From Acanthosoma haemorrhoidale (taxonomy: Eukaryota > Arthropoda > Insecta > Hemiptera > Acanthosomatidae): a stretch of 64,000 bases of DNA. Each line of letters opens with the position of its first letter. Positions within the stretch are counted from its first letter, which is position 1. The notes beneath the pieces are model-generated. The model saw only the letters and a program-made list of their open reading frames with translations, was not told where the DNA came from and made no database searches. The position numbers were made by a program, and so were the translations under genes. Shown here piece by piece: positions 14,701 to 29,700 of the stretch. The stretch lies in assembly GCA_930367205.1 (NCBI GenBank), contig OV884009.1:96493189-96557188 (forward strand). Reading direction: 5' to 3'.

Positions 14701-17700
14701 AATTCTTTCTGGAATTGGATATAAACTTATGTATTCTTCAAAAACTTGGCAAATAGTTAAGGCATTTTTGTTATTTAATATTTGTGTATATAGTCTTTTT
14801 TTAGAAAATGGATGTAAATATAATTTTTTGTCATAAAATATTAAGTCAGTCATGATTTCTTGAAATGGTTTGTCCGGTGTAGGAGTTGTTACAAATTTGC
14901 TTTTTATTAGTTTCCTGTCATATTTAGTTACTTTACAGGTTTCGCATTTATTTATTAATTCACTTATTTTATCTTTCATGTTAGGAAAGTAAATTTTTCT
15001 TTTTAGTTTATCGTAAGTTTCTGAAATTCCACGATGGGATGTCTTACCCTAGTGATAGTCTAAAATTGCCTGTTGTTGGTCACTTAATTCAGTAATGTCT
15101 TCACATAGTAAAAAGTATCTTTTGAGTTTTATAGTCTTTTTCAATTAGTTTCTGTATTTGTTTGTAATAGTCCTCATAAATTTCATTTAAAGTTTCAAAA
15201 TTCGTTTGACAGTATATTCCATAGATTTTGTTTGGTTGTAATATTTCTAATAGTAGTTCATTTATTTTTTCAATATTGTTAATATGTAAAGTGTAACGAT
15301 TTTTCTCAAATAGTTTTTCATAGGTAACTTTATTGGTTCCTCTTTTTATTGAAATTTGATTTTTCAATGTTCAAACATTTGTCTTTATCTACTAGTGTTG
15401 GGTTATTAGACTTTCTAAGTCTTCGTTAGTTAGTATTGGTAAATATTTTGTTGCTTCTAAAGTTTCTTCATTGTCATCTGTTATGTCTAATAGTTGATCT
15501 ATAAGAGCCTCATATTCTGGTGTATTTTCTTCTGGTATGTGTAAATTTACTTCTATTTCTTCTAAAGTATTTATCTCATTTCGTAATCTGCTACAAGATT
15601 TGTTTTTCCCGAAATACGTCTGATTTCAAATTCGAATTCGTGCAATTTCCATATCCATTTTATAATTCTGCTATTTTCATTTTTCATTGTAAAGACCCAT
15701 GTTAGTGGTTTGTGATCCGTTAATAATAAAAACTTTGTTCCGTAAAAGTAAGGTTTAAAGTGTTGTGTAAAGTAAACAATTGATAGTAATTCTTTCTCGA
15801 TGGTACTATAATTTTCTTCAGTTTTAGATAATGCCATTGATGCAAATGCGATAGGATGTTCTACATTACTTATTACCTGACTGAGTACTGCACCGGTTGC
15901 TTGCGTCAGTTGTTAGTATAAATTGCTTATTCCAATCGGGGTGAGCTAAAATTGGTGTATTGGTCATTTGTTTAATTAATTGTTGGAAACTATCTTCAAA
16001 TTCTTTTAAGTTATAATTTTTTGAATTAATGGCTGCACTGAGAGGTGTTGTTATTTTAGCATAATTTTTTATAAATTTGCGATAGTAACCTGTCATGCCC
16101 AAAAATCTTCTTAATGACTTTTCATCATTTGGTGATATCCAAGATTGTTTTAATTTTATTCGGATCGGTTTTTAGCCCGTTTTGGGTTACAATGTATCCT
16201 AGACATTTTCACTCTGTTTTGAAGAATTCAGTTTTATCTAACTGTATGCTAAGATTGTTCATTTTTAATGTTTCTAATACTTTTTCTATATCGTTTAGGT
16301 GTTCTTCATTTTTTGAGTAAATTATGATGCCATGAATATACGCCATAGTTCTGGGTAGGTTTTCTATAGCCATATCATTCATGCGTTGGAAGGTTGGTGG
16401 TGCATTGCATAAACCAAACGGCATTCTTACGAACTCATAATGTCCGTCGTCTCTGCTAAAGGCTGTTTTTGGGATTGGTTCTTCTTCCATAAATATTTGA
16501 TGAAAACCCGAAGTTAGATCGATAGTTGTAAATTATTTAGCTCCTTTTAATTTATTAAGTACATCTTCTATATTTGGTAAGGGGAATTTATCATTAGTGG
16601 TTTCTAAATTAAGTTTGCGGTAGTCTATGACCATTCTCGCTTTCTTAATTCCACTTGCATCCATCTTTTGCACTTTTTTGGTGAATAGTAACTTTTGGCA
16701 CTTTCCATAGTGGTGAATTATAAGGTGAATTGTTTTTCTGATTATTCCATCCCTTAACAATTTCTGTACTTTTCTTTTATTTGATTTTTAAATTGCTCGG
16801 GGTACCGATAATTCCTTGTATAGATTGGGCCATTGTTCTTAGTACTTATCCGATGCTTTATTAAATTAGTCGCTTGGAGTTTTCCATTTTCTTTTTTTAT
16901 TATTTCTCCGTTATTAGAAATTTTTATTAGTTTATTTGATATTTCTTTCGGTATGTGTTCCGTTCTTAATACATTTCTTATTTCATTTTCATTATCCATT
17001 ATGTTTATTTCATCTTTTGAATCTTTAAATTTGAATTTATTGTTTCCGATCACTATGTGATTTTCTGTACAATTAACATTCATTTTTAAATCTTTCATTG
17101 TGTCGAAGCCTAAAAAAATGTCAAATCTAGTAGAAAATGGGTAAACTAAAAATTCAATTAGTTGATCTAAGCCCAATATATTTCTAAGGTTTAGTTTAAC
17201 ACTTAAATTACCACCGTCGTAACCTGTAGGCGTTTTATTGGAAAATTCTTTTTTATTTGTTATAAATTTATGTTTATTCACTAAGTCGGGGTGAATATAA
17301 TTTTTAGTTGCTCCCGTATCGATGAGCCATTTATTATTTATAAAGTAAATAATATAAGGTAAGTCATTCGTGTGATGCAGTTCTTCGCATTGTTTAGTCA
17401 CCGTATTTTGTTTAGTATTATTATCATTTAAAATTTTATTATTAGTATATAAACTTTATTATTATTTAAAATTTTATTGTTATTGTTTAAAATTGGTCCT
17501 GCTCCTCTAAGGGAGGTGGATCGGTCTGTATCTGTCCTGAGTCTATAAAATGATTTTCAACGCGGTCTAGTCTCTCTTGGAGTTCTCTAGTTATTTTGTC
17601 TTTGTCGTCCTCTATATGATGTGCTCTGTCACTAACAGTACGCATTGAAACAGTTTGCGGGTAAGCTTGAGTTTGCTGGTTATTTATTGGTTGATTCTGT

Positions 17701-20700
17701 ACTTGATTATTTTACTGGGGTTAGTTAAAGTAATTATGTTGTGCCTGCGGATTCCATTGTTGTTGGTAGTTATAACGTTGTAGTTGGGGTTGTTGTGTGT
17801 AGTTATTATAATTATTATTATAGCGCGGTTGATATTGTTGCGGCGCGTATTGTTGTCTTTGAAAATTAGGATTAAAGGTATTTCCTTTATAGTTTACCTG
17901 GTAATTATTAGGTGCTCTTTGTTGATATTGTTGTTGCGGTCTTCTAAATTGTTTATTATTATTAAATTGTTGTCTAGTTTTTTCCTCAATGGCGTCTTTA
18001 TTAAATACTCGGTTGCCGTATACTCGTTCTACTACGAATGAAACTTCTTTTCTTAAGATGTTATAAACGTCGTTTAATGTTTAGTATCGAATATGTTGTA
18101 AAAACTATTGCTACGGTCGGATGTAGGTTTTTAACAGATTCTTGGCTAATGTCATTGTCGTAACGAGCGATTTCTTGTTCTTTGTCTCGGATTTCGTTGT
18201 CAGTATAGATTCTGGAATAAGTCACACCGTTTTATTTGTAGTCGTTCAATGTATTCGATGGGGTTTTCGTTGTGTCTAGGTTTTGTATTGGAAATTTCTC
18301 TGACTAGTTGGCAAATGGACCGATTGTCTTGATAATGTTGTCTAAGGAATTCAAGTAAGTCAATAACTGAGGCAAATGTTTTGTCAAAAGTCGCGATTTT
18401 AGCATTTCCTTCTAATTTTGTTTTGGCACACATAAGAATAAGTTCTTTATTTCTTACTCTATTTGGATTGTCAGCTTGACAGAATCTGGCTATTAAGTAT
18501 GACACGTTATTAATGTAAAGGATAAGATTTTCCATTCTCCTATTATAAACTGGAATAAATGTACACTATTTTTAATTTTTTCGTGTTCCATTTCTGTTTC
18601 GTTTGAGTTAATATTTCTGATTGAATTAAGTCTATCTACTAAAGACATAAGATAAAAAATAAAAATTAAATTAATACAAAGTTGTTTTCATACCCTGATG
18701 TAGAGTTCTTCTTAAGGCTTCTAACGGCTCTGGGTAGTTATAATGTTCTTCTGACTTGAGCGTTGATTGTTTGAAAACAATGGCAATTCCTCCTCTGAAG
18801 TATGTTTGTTGAGACTTGCTCCACAGTGACAATCTTCTCGAAAGAGTAAAGAGAGTAGAGTTTTATCGGATTGTTGATAATCGTAATAAAATCTTCTTTC
18901 GTCTCGAAAAGCCCTCAAGTATTTGTTCGGGCGCCAATTAAATCAACTCAGATGCTGTTTTTTAAAGAGCACTTTATTGAATAAAAAAAACACAATATAG
19001 AAAGCAAATTATACCTGACTAGATTACTGTGACAGAATGACTAGATGAATGGGATATGAATGAGCTCTTATCTCTAAGTGAGGAGCGTATATACGAGTAT
19101 AAGGTAGGAAAATGATGGTAGTCAGCATTATGATAGTGAGCTGTGTCAGCCCTTAACTGTATATATATATTGTATGTATTTATATATACAAAATACGTAT
19201 TGATTGATTCACCGATCGCTTTTCTTTGACCATCATTCTTATCTGCCTTATTAATTTTAAGGTATGAAAGGCATCTGTTTAATGCCCACTGAAAAATGAT
19301 AAAGGCCCTCCTCAGTCACGTGGACACGTAACAATAGACCATGCAACGTTTTTTTTCATGATGGTTTTCCTCCTAATATCCTTCCCAGAACACGTACGTA
19401 TTCTTCGTATTATAAAATACGGATATTTTGGAACGTGACAGATTCAGAAGATTCATAGTTCGATTAAAATTAACAACTCTAGCACAGACCAAAGATAACG
19501 TAACCAAAAACTAAATGTGACAAGGAGTATTTAAACAAATTTAAATAAGTAATTGCTTATTTTGAATCAAACTTGCCCTGAGTTTCTTCACTCTCTTTCG
19601 CTGAGACGATCTCTTGTAGTTTTGCTAATGTCATTCCTCGGATGTCTTGTGGTGACAAAAACACTTCAAACTCTCTCTCAAGTGTTTGTTTAATTTCCAC
19701 TGCCATCATAGAGTCCATTCCAAGTTCTGCCAGGTTAGAGTGAAAGCTGACTGTTTTTAAATCTTTGATTCCTAATTAGAAAAATCATTGTGTTTAACAG
19801 GATATAGTTTGTATTAAAAAAACACATTAAGATTAACAATAATAATAATAATAATAAAGTGATAAAAATGTGTTAATTAATACACTTTTCTACTTTGAAA
19901 TATTCGGATTTATCGACGCTATTGGTGGATTTTGGTTGTTTTTTACGATAATTCACTAGGAGCTAGTAAATTGAAGGTGTATTCACGTAGCGCCTTTGTC
20001 AATATATAGACTGATATTTCTGAGGATTGTATGTTCATATTGTAGCTTAATAATTCTTTTATTGTGAAAATCCTTTACTGTGCTAAAATTACAATCTGCC
20101 TTACTAGGCAATAAATAATTAAGATAAATTCTCTCATTCATACCATATTTACAATTTATCATTCACTCGCTCATTCATACAATATTAACAGACAGCCCAG
20201 AGGCCTCCCAAGTCCACATGCGAAGAGAAAACGGAGTCTTGGGAAGTCCCCCACGCTCCTCCGTCAGCTGCGTCACCGGATACTAGCCAGCGGAGACTGA
20301 CCAAGAGCGCGAGAGCCAAAGATGCTCAGGACATGATTGGAGAAACTGGCCATTGTCAGGACTTCCACTTACACGCGATTATAGCAGGTCACGAGGCCAC
20401 TGCCGTTTCAGTCTCCGAGGCGGATTATAGGGATGAGTGGCGCAGTGCAATGACTGTGCTACAGGATTAGGGTGGTTGGAAAGGCTACTGTGAAATTTTA
20501 TAAACTTGGAAGGGATAAGCTCTAGAATGTAGGGTATATTAAGGTCATTATGAAGGGTTTTGTTTCTGACATAATAAGGGGCATTTACTATTGTTCTCAG
20601 GACTTTTGATTGAAAGGATTGGATACGCTTGATGTTCGACTTTTTTGCTGTCCCCCATAGCTCTATTCCGTATGTCCAGATTGGTCTAAGTATAACTTTG

Positions 20701-23700
20701 TAGATTAGTAGTTTATTTTCTATTGAGAGATGGGATGTCCTTTGAAGTAGTCTGTAAAGTTGTCCAAAGCGTCTGTTTAGTTCTTGTCTTTTTAGTCTCG
20801 TATGTGGGTTCCAGGTCAGTCGTTTGTCGTCATGGATCGAAAATAACGATAGAAAACAAGAGACTGATTTACACAACTATAGTCCAACCTACCTGTCAAC
20901 AACCGTAAACTTCACGCTGATCTCAACATCCCATTACTCCAAGACCACCCTTCTTAACAACAACCGCCCGTTATCAGAATTTCCAACCCCTTCTCCCTGG
21001 CCTTCCTAATTCTAAACCTCTCCTTTTCCATCCCATTCCCGGCAATCCAGAGTGACGCCAAAGGCGGACTAGTATTTTGATGTTACGAGCTCTGCCTCAA
21101 GTGAAGTGGTTTTGGGTAAAGAATCAAATAACTAATAAACTAAACCTATAAATACTATTAGTAATTGTAATAATAATGTGGAATTGAATGCTGAAAAAAC
21201 ATTTTTTAAAAAATTTTAATAAAAGGTATTGCAAAATGTTCTAGAAACATTTTTACAATTATTACCGAGTATATTGACAACCGTATCTAAAATGTTGTCT
21301 GAAGAAGAACTTCTTGATTTCTTTTCTGCAACCACCATACTTGATACAACTCCTTTATCTCTCATCAGGAATTCATCTAAAACTGCTAAGCAGGAGACTA
21401 TTCTTTGCAGTAAAGTGCCTCCTGGAAAATAGATATTTTAAGTTACAAATTGCTAATTCTTTTTTTGATTATTATATCGATACATGAAATTTGTGAGCCA
21501 GTTTGAATTTTAATAGAGTAATTTTTCTACAAGTTTGATAAAAGCAACATAGAAGACCCTTAACTAACGGACTGGGCCCATTAGCGATACTACATCTCTA
21601 TAGAGGTGAAATGTTAAGGGCAGAAGGGACTGTTCACTGCTCACAATGAGTAGGATTTTGTCTCTTCATCTAAAGTATACCCCACACCTTAAACCCTGGT
21701 GAGTAATGGTACACAATGCACGTTAATATAATCTGGAATATAATATAAGAGGTGTATAATACCTCTACACGAACACAAAAGTTTACATCCTGACAAATCG
21801 TTGCCTGATGTGCCGCTGGGTTCTGACCCGTCTTCTGGGGGTCCCCAAGGTTCGGCTAAGCACCCATCCATTCGTTTGATTTACGTACACCAAGACCACA
21901 TGGTGTTGATAAACACTTGTTTTTAGATCTGTAAAAGACTACATCCATCCGCCCAATACACATTCCAGGGTGACATTCCGTAGGAGGCTCCCCTATTCCA
22001 GAGTGACCTACTCACTCTTTCTCATTTTGCAATATTTCAAAAACTTGTTATATACCCATGTGTCTGCTCGTCTCTACTCGTATTTGTGAATCTCCTTCTC
22101 AAGCTAGATACATGAACTTCTGCATGGAGGTCCGATTTGAAATTAGGAAAAAAATACTTATAACTTAACTAGTGTTATTTTTAGAGACATGATAATTTGC
22201 ATGTCTATTCCATTTGATCTACAGATTATGCCTAAATGATATCAACTCCGTGAAAGGTTGTTAATAAACTAATTACAAATTTGAAAATATCATACTGAGT
22301 AAGGCTTTAAATTAAAGATCTTGGCGTCCTGGTTTATAATATGTACCGTAGGCTGGTCTATTGCATACATTAAAAGATTATATTTACAAAACATCAATTC
22401 TTTCCAGCCAAGTTTTAATTTTCGTTGAGGTCCAAGATATTCTAAAACTAAAATCAACCCTATCAAAAGTAATCAAGAAACGTTGATCAATCAATTATTT
22501 TTAATTAAGAAATGCAAATTAAATTTAATAGTGTTAAATTTTAAGTTCTTTACTTCCTAATTATTAATATGTGTAGTGATTGATATGAAAATCATTTTCG
22601 GAGTTTAATTGGGAAGTGCATTGCACTTGATTTAAATTTTAAATAGTTATTCATCTTTTTAATTATAATTCATTAAATATTGTATACATTTATGTGTGTA
22701 TTGATATTACATATCCTGATATGATAATATTATATTGACATAGAATACTAATGATACTATACCTATTACTACTTCAACGTTATGCTCATCCATCATTTCG
22801 GCTACTAGACCAACGTCACCAACTGCACCCCATTGAATGGCCAGAGCAGGCAACCCATCAGCTACCCTCTGTTCACAAATCCTTTCCATAATGGAGTTGG
22901 CCATGCCATAATTTGTCTGGCCTGCATTTCCCCTTCCACAGCTCACACTTGAAAAAATAACAAACACTTCCAACTCTGGACAAAGTAGTCTTGTTAACCG
23001 ATCCAAGTGCCTTGTAGCCACCGCTTTTGGGCCCAGAGAAGTTTTGAAATCATTTTCTGTTTGATTTTCAAAAATAGCATCTTTAAGGATCTAAAAGATA
23101 TATATTATCTTAGCATCTTGAAGATCTAATATATTATTTCATTTAATAATTTTAAATGTGAAAAATGTAATTTCATGTTTTAGTGAACATAAATATGTAT
23201 ACATACTACTGCCAAATTGAATATGCCGGCTACTGGTGCCATCTTAGATGCTGTATTAATAATAGATTTAACTCCTTCTTCAGTTGTGATGTCATCTGTT
23301 AAAACCTGCACATCTACTCCATAAGATCTCCATAAATTGATTCTATACTCCTGATACCCATTGCTAATGCCTTTCCTCGATGTCAAAACTATTTTCTTTG
23401 CTTCCCTAAGAGTTAACCAATCAACCAACTCCAAACCAAATCCACCAAGCCCTCCTAAAACATAATGGAATTGAAAATATTTTTCTGAAATAAAAGTTAC
23501 TGGTAATTTCTTTCTATGTAATATATTTAATATTTTATTACCAATGATTATGTAGGTTTTATCACATTTGCAGTAGAAACGAGGTGATGCTTCGATCATC
23601 ACAGGTTCGTTGTTTGGTACCAAATCCTTTTGATCACTTCTCACATCGATTAATACTTTACCTATATGTTTACCAGTTGCCATATACCTGCATCAATAAT

Positions 23701-26700
23701 AATATTTCTTCAGTTAAATAATTATTAATTATTGAATGGATAGGATTCAATAATAATAACTATTGATAATATAAATATTATACATTATAAATAATTATTG
23801 ATAATTATTATAAATAAATATTGATATTATAAATAATTATTGAGAAATATTATCACAACATAATAATTATCAATAATTAATATATTATTAATCACTGAGA
23901 GTTATTATCACAATATAATAATTATCAATAATTAATATATTATTAATTATAAAATTGTATTAGGACATAATTGATATGATAAGACTAATTATCTGGTTTT
24001 TTAGGATTTCGCTGGCCTTTTCAAAACCATAAATCCTGGTTTTCCCTAGCGTGTGTACCCTGTCCACTTAGGTATTTGCAAGTCCACTGTCAAAGCTAGT
24101 GACATCAACTTTTATACAGGATTCCCATTTGAAATCAGGAAGACATGATCAATAGAAATTCCCATCACACATAATTAAGGATCACGAACTGATTAATTGC
24201 TTGGTATTTCAAAATAATACCTCTGAAGGAGGTTATTCATCCAAGTATTAACAAGTGCTTCTTTTCTCAACTGGCATATCTACAAGCACACCCCTTTTAG
24301 CCCACCGGTGCGTCTCGTGCCCAATTGTTGGACTTAATGACTCAGATGTCAGCGCGTCAATTACTAAACCTTCTCTATTATACTAATATTGTTTTTTTTA
24401 ATACACTATACATTAAATTATCACATAAATAGATAATTTAAAATTTTAGAAACATAAGTCTGCTGTTGTTTTACCTAAATGCCGTTTCAATCTCAGGATG
24501 TTTAAACAAAGTATATGGAATAGGTTTGACACTGCCATTCGCAATGTATTCCACCATAATTTTATTAAGGAGCAGATTTTCCGGAGAACGGCGGGCCATG
24601 AACGCATCCAAAACGATTCCGTGGAAACTAGCCCCTTTAGAAAACAGTTCCATGCCTTAAAAAAGAAAACAAAGTTTGAAATTCTCAGAATACATATATA
24701 GACTATTCATTAATGAAATGTAAACATAGAAATGTGGTAATGTACTTGCACTATGTAACAGTGGCAAGGGATATTCAGAAATTCAGTACAAACCAGATTA
24801 TGAGTTATATAAGTACATTTAGCTCATGAATAAAACAAAACGGACTTTATACTCATTGAATAGAAAATAATTATTTATATTTAATTCAAATTATTAAGTA
24901 ACGGATTTTTTCCCATCACCTTATTAGTCAGTTTAGTCTAGTCACGTATAATGTATATCATTATGCTTGTTTATTCGATTATATAATTTCTATAAAATAA
25001 CAAAACCTGTATATAATGTAGTGATGCTACAGGAAATACAAAATAATTTGTAAATAGATTCACCTGAGGATCTATAATTGTATATAATTGTCTGTAAGTT
25101 AAAAAGGGGCCATGAAGAAAAAAAACCAAAAAAAAAAACCGGATTTTTTCACCTTGAAAAATAGATTATTAGCTCGTACAACTTTGATCGATTTCCTACA
25201 ATTTTGACATTTTTCTGTTGTTGTAGATACAAGTGATTTATTTAATTTATTTATAGACCAGCAGTATATACAAGTGTTTTTTTCAGAATCATTTTATTGA
25301 TATTTGAGATCGGATGGTTATCCGGTCAGGCTTTTGTTCAAACCCAACCACTTTCTGTAGTATTTAATTGTTGACTAGTTTTTGTTTACTCATATTAATA
25401 TATACATTTAAAAAACATCATATATAACAAACGTAAAGAAAATTGCAAAAGAAAAGTTATTGGATTTGCTGGCAAGTAATTTTATCAAGTATATTACATC
25501 ATACCTAATGGGCTGTTGTTTGTTAAATCGTATTTTCCTATTTCCAAAAATCTGCCTCCCCTCGCTAGACATCTGACGGAGGCCAACAGCTTCTCCTCTG
25601 CCAATGAGTTGAGCACCAAGTCAACTCCCCGGCCGTTTGTTTCACGCATAACCAGCTGCTCAAAGGATGTGTCTCTTGAGTTCCCAATGTTTCTATCTGC
25701 TATCTGTATAAAATCAAAATAATATAATAAACTAATAGATCGTATGGATATGTTTAAATTTTAAATAACATTATAAAATAAATCTATGATATCATGAAGA
25801 GTGTTGCCATCATAGTTGGTAGATTGGCGCTAGGCTTTTTACTGATCCATCTTTATTTTGGTTTCCAAAACTGGATTCACTATATCATTTCATTTCGCTA
25901 AAAGTAATTACTCATTTTCACACAGTCTCGCGAGAGTGTGCACCGACCATCGGCCTCATATGCATCCTTTAGGGGGAACTATTAAACAGAAATCTTTAGT
26001 TAGTAGACAGGGAATCCATCTACCAGACCATAGAGCTAACAAATTGCATCGTATAATGATTAATTGTTGCAATTACTAACTTGATAATTTAATGCTAATA
26101 TATACATATGAACTTCTTTATTGTGATCAAATTACAATCTGCCTTATTGGGCAATAAGTAATTAAGATAAATGTTCTCATTCTCACCATAATTTAATACT
26201 AAACATGTTAGCTATTTTTTCTTGTGTATTTATTATTTTACCTCCGGAAACTGCTCTCTGATGTAATCACGCTTTTCCTGCGTGCCGACTGTTGTGAAAA
26301 TCGTGCATCCTTTGGACAAGGCGATATTTATAGCAGCCTGGCCTACCCCTCCTGTCCCAGAATGGATCAAAATTGAATCTCCTTTTCTTATCCTCCCTCT
26401 TAATATTAGAGCATACAACACCTAGAAATTTTTGATTAAAATATGAAATATTGATTAAAAAAAATGAACATTAATATTGCCAAGGTCACAGGAATAGGAT
26501 CTCATTTTTTTTTTTTTGCAGCTTACTAGGAAATTCCACAACGGTCGGGAAAATGGCTCAAAAGTCTGAAAATGTTTAAGGTGTATTATACATTACCGAA
26601 AATGTGTTGATTATGTGTTGGCTCAATAAAACAACAGGATGTATGCAAACAAAAAATTGACGTGAAATATCCAGTTCCACTAAAATTTGAGGAAAAACTA

Positions 26701-29700
26701 ATTGAGTCCCACAAAATGAGAAACAATGAACATTTTTTTTAAAATTAATGGAATAAAAAATTACTGATCTTTGGATCAACTAGCTATTATAGTTATGGTA
26801 GCAGGTGCACCCAAGTTCAAGTTTCTTTTTCAATATTTATACATATATTTATATTCAATTTATATTCCATATTCCCAATTCCACTTGAAACTGTCATATA
26901 AAATGTATAATTGCCGAATCCAAAGGGAGATTATTTATTATTTATGATATGGAGAAATTCCTTTTCATCTGTTTTTTTGCTGTTGTCTGTACGCAAAAAA
27001 TCGTACAGTCAACAAGAAATTTTATTCTGCGACTCCTTGATTTCATGATCATATTCCAGTTCTCTTGCACTCTGAGGAATGTTGAATATAGAACGTGGAA
27101 TATACGTATCTGTCTTTTGCTAACTCCTGCCTCCTATGATAATCAATACCTCTGTTCTGCAATTACTCAACTTATAACCTAAACGAATTTGTCCCAGGTC
27201 CTATATTCAGCATTCCTAATAGAGAATGATAACAGGAATATGATCATGGAATATCTGAAAAGCTGTTTCAGAATAAACTTTGTCAATGTCAATGTACTTA
27301 ATATAATTTCATGATATTGTACTGGGAGCAATAATCATATTTTGAAAACAGGTAATGAATTCCTAGGTTACCTCCTAAGAGGGAGGCCACGTTTATGGTT
27401 TAGCTCTACTTGGTGAAATGAATGAAATAAAAATAAACTTTACTCTAGGACTAAGTCCTATGTACTCGGTAAAAATAAAAATATTTTAAACAACAAATGA
27501 TAGATTTGACTAATGTAGTTTTATGAGCCATAGATCGATTGGCTTAAACGTGTTATAAGCTCACAGTTGCATATACTACAGGCACACTAGCTCCTTGTTC
27601 TAAACTCCATCCATCTGGAATCTTCCAAGAAAATAATGGATCTGGTTGGATAATAGTTGAAAGTCCACCATTAGGTAGCATTGCCATTACACGATTTCCA
27701 TGAATGTCAAAACCGCTGCATTCCAAACCAATCACACAATCCTGGGAAAAAAAAAAAAAAAATAATTATTTAGTTTATTGTTTAGCTGCAGTAAATTTAA
27801 AAGTGTATAATGCTTTGCAGTTTTACGAAACAATTCCTTATTGAACTATTTAACGTTATTAAACTACTAAAAATTGTCAAATCTAAAGTATAAATAGTAA
27901 TTACTAGTTGAGGTCTGTAACCATAGTGTGAGTATTAATAATTATTAATGAACGAAAATAAATCGTGACACAGCAGGGATTCAAACACGGGACCTGCTGG
28001 TTTTCTGTCAGGATCGCTGACAACTGTAATAGACATACAATCAAGATCTTATAAACCTTATGCAAATCTATCCGTTCATTAAAATACTATGGTTAACTCC
28101 TAATCTAGTAAGACTCATTCATGTCGTCTAAAGGGGTGGTGGGCTCACATTCTATTGTAAATTGCTAAGTATGTCTTAGTATCTGGGAAATGGCCATCTT
28201 TACCACTTATCTCCTGGGCATCTAAGGCTCTCTTCCGCTCCCTGGTCAGGAAAACACATAGTGAAACGATAGTTGTTGTAGCGACCGCTAAATACATAAG
28301 ATAAATCACCCTCTACTCTATTGTATATATGTATTGTAAATTTAAACAAATGTAAAAGATATTACGAAACCACAAAGTCATATAATTATAAATATGGTTG
28401 TAGCGACCGCTAACTACATAGGATAAAGCACCCTGTATTCTATTGTATATATGTATTGTAAATTAATTTAAATAAATGTAAATAACATTACCAAACCATA
28501 AATGATTGTAAATGTTGTAAACAATAAAGACGCACCTGCGAGCCAATTAGTTATATGAGCTGGGGCACCCGCTCTCGTAGCAGGTACTAAGCGACCCAAA
28601 CCACCAGGCCTGCCGAGAGGGCTGGGGACCCTTACCAGGGTCAGGTATCAGAGACTTTAAGGCCACCAACTGGCAGAGAACAAAGGCCATTACATACTTA
28701 ACTGGCATTGGGTACAATAAAACCGAAGCTGATTGGCTACTGACGAAGCCAGCTGGGTATTTAAGACTGGCGGTTTGGTCCTGTAATTTATTCTCCTGAC
28801 GAATGGATGACTGATGGCTTGTGGCTGCGCTGATGCTCAAAACTTGACCTTCTCATTTATGAAAACCTGTGCATCTCTCTCTCCTCACCTCGCTATGTTT
28901 TAGTCCGGCGTTGTCAAACCCACAACCTTTCTAGTGGGAGTCTCTGCCTTCGTTTCGTTAAATCTAGCACCTCCTTGGGAGAGACCTCTCCCTAGTGGAC
29001 AACGGTTGTCGTAGCCCTACACACTTACCAAGCAGTGTTCCCCACGGCGATCCAGTCTTCCTCACTCCGGTTCACACTCGCATTTAGGATCCGCACGGAT
29101 TTCGCCTACCCTCAGATACCGAGTGTGAATTTGTGGCCATTCCAAGACCACACTAACTACCTACCCTATACCTCTTCTCCTGAACATAATGCATTGCCGG
29201 GGCACATACCTATCAAATATGGAATCAGATAGAAAGGCCGCCATGAAACGATTGTCCAGGTCATAAACGTAATCAACCCTCACTTCGTCACCAGGGCTGG
29301 GGTAACTAGGCAACCCCCTCGTGACGACCCGACAACTGGTGACCCCGACGTGATCGAGAAGTAGAAGAAATCATTTCTTATGATGGCCGACCCACTACCC
29401 CTGTCCAACAATGGTAAACAATAAACTACGTAGTTGCAGACGAGTTCAGAGGCAGTAAGGGGTTTCTAGTATCTAGCCCTATACCTGGGGGGGGGGGCTG
29501 GGTCCTGTTCGGGGACCTTCAAGCCTTATCCAGGCATGCAGTGCGATTGGCTGCTTTGGGCTATATATACCCCCTAGTTTTAGCTGATAATTTAGATGCA
29601 TTCAATGCAGTAAAAGGAGAAAGCCTCATTTGTAAAATTGTAATCAATTTAAAAAATAATTACCTAAGGGGTTTAGAAAAAATAAATAAACCGATTATTA

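Larger units (their letters stand above)
13080..19333 (-). mobile_element. Env-bearing Gypsy/errantivirus-like element C
   Basis: Minus-strand order: 5' LTR (18937-19333), PBS, gag, protease, RT, RNase H, linker, integrase, env-like ORFs. An insect endogenous retrovirus by layout. All genes are broken by frameshifts or stops; the RT motif normally read YxDD is YIHG. The 3' LTR is missing: the element is fused at ~13079 to element B. Confidence 0.82.

Noticed and set aside
13049..19158. 16-base identity (gtgtcagcccttaact) between 13050 and 19144
   Set aside because: At 13050 it is in-frame element B gag; one 16-mer coincidence in 64 kb is expected by chance.
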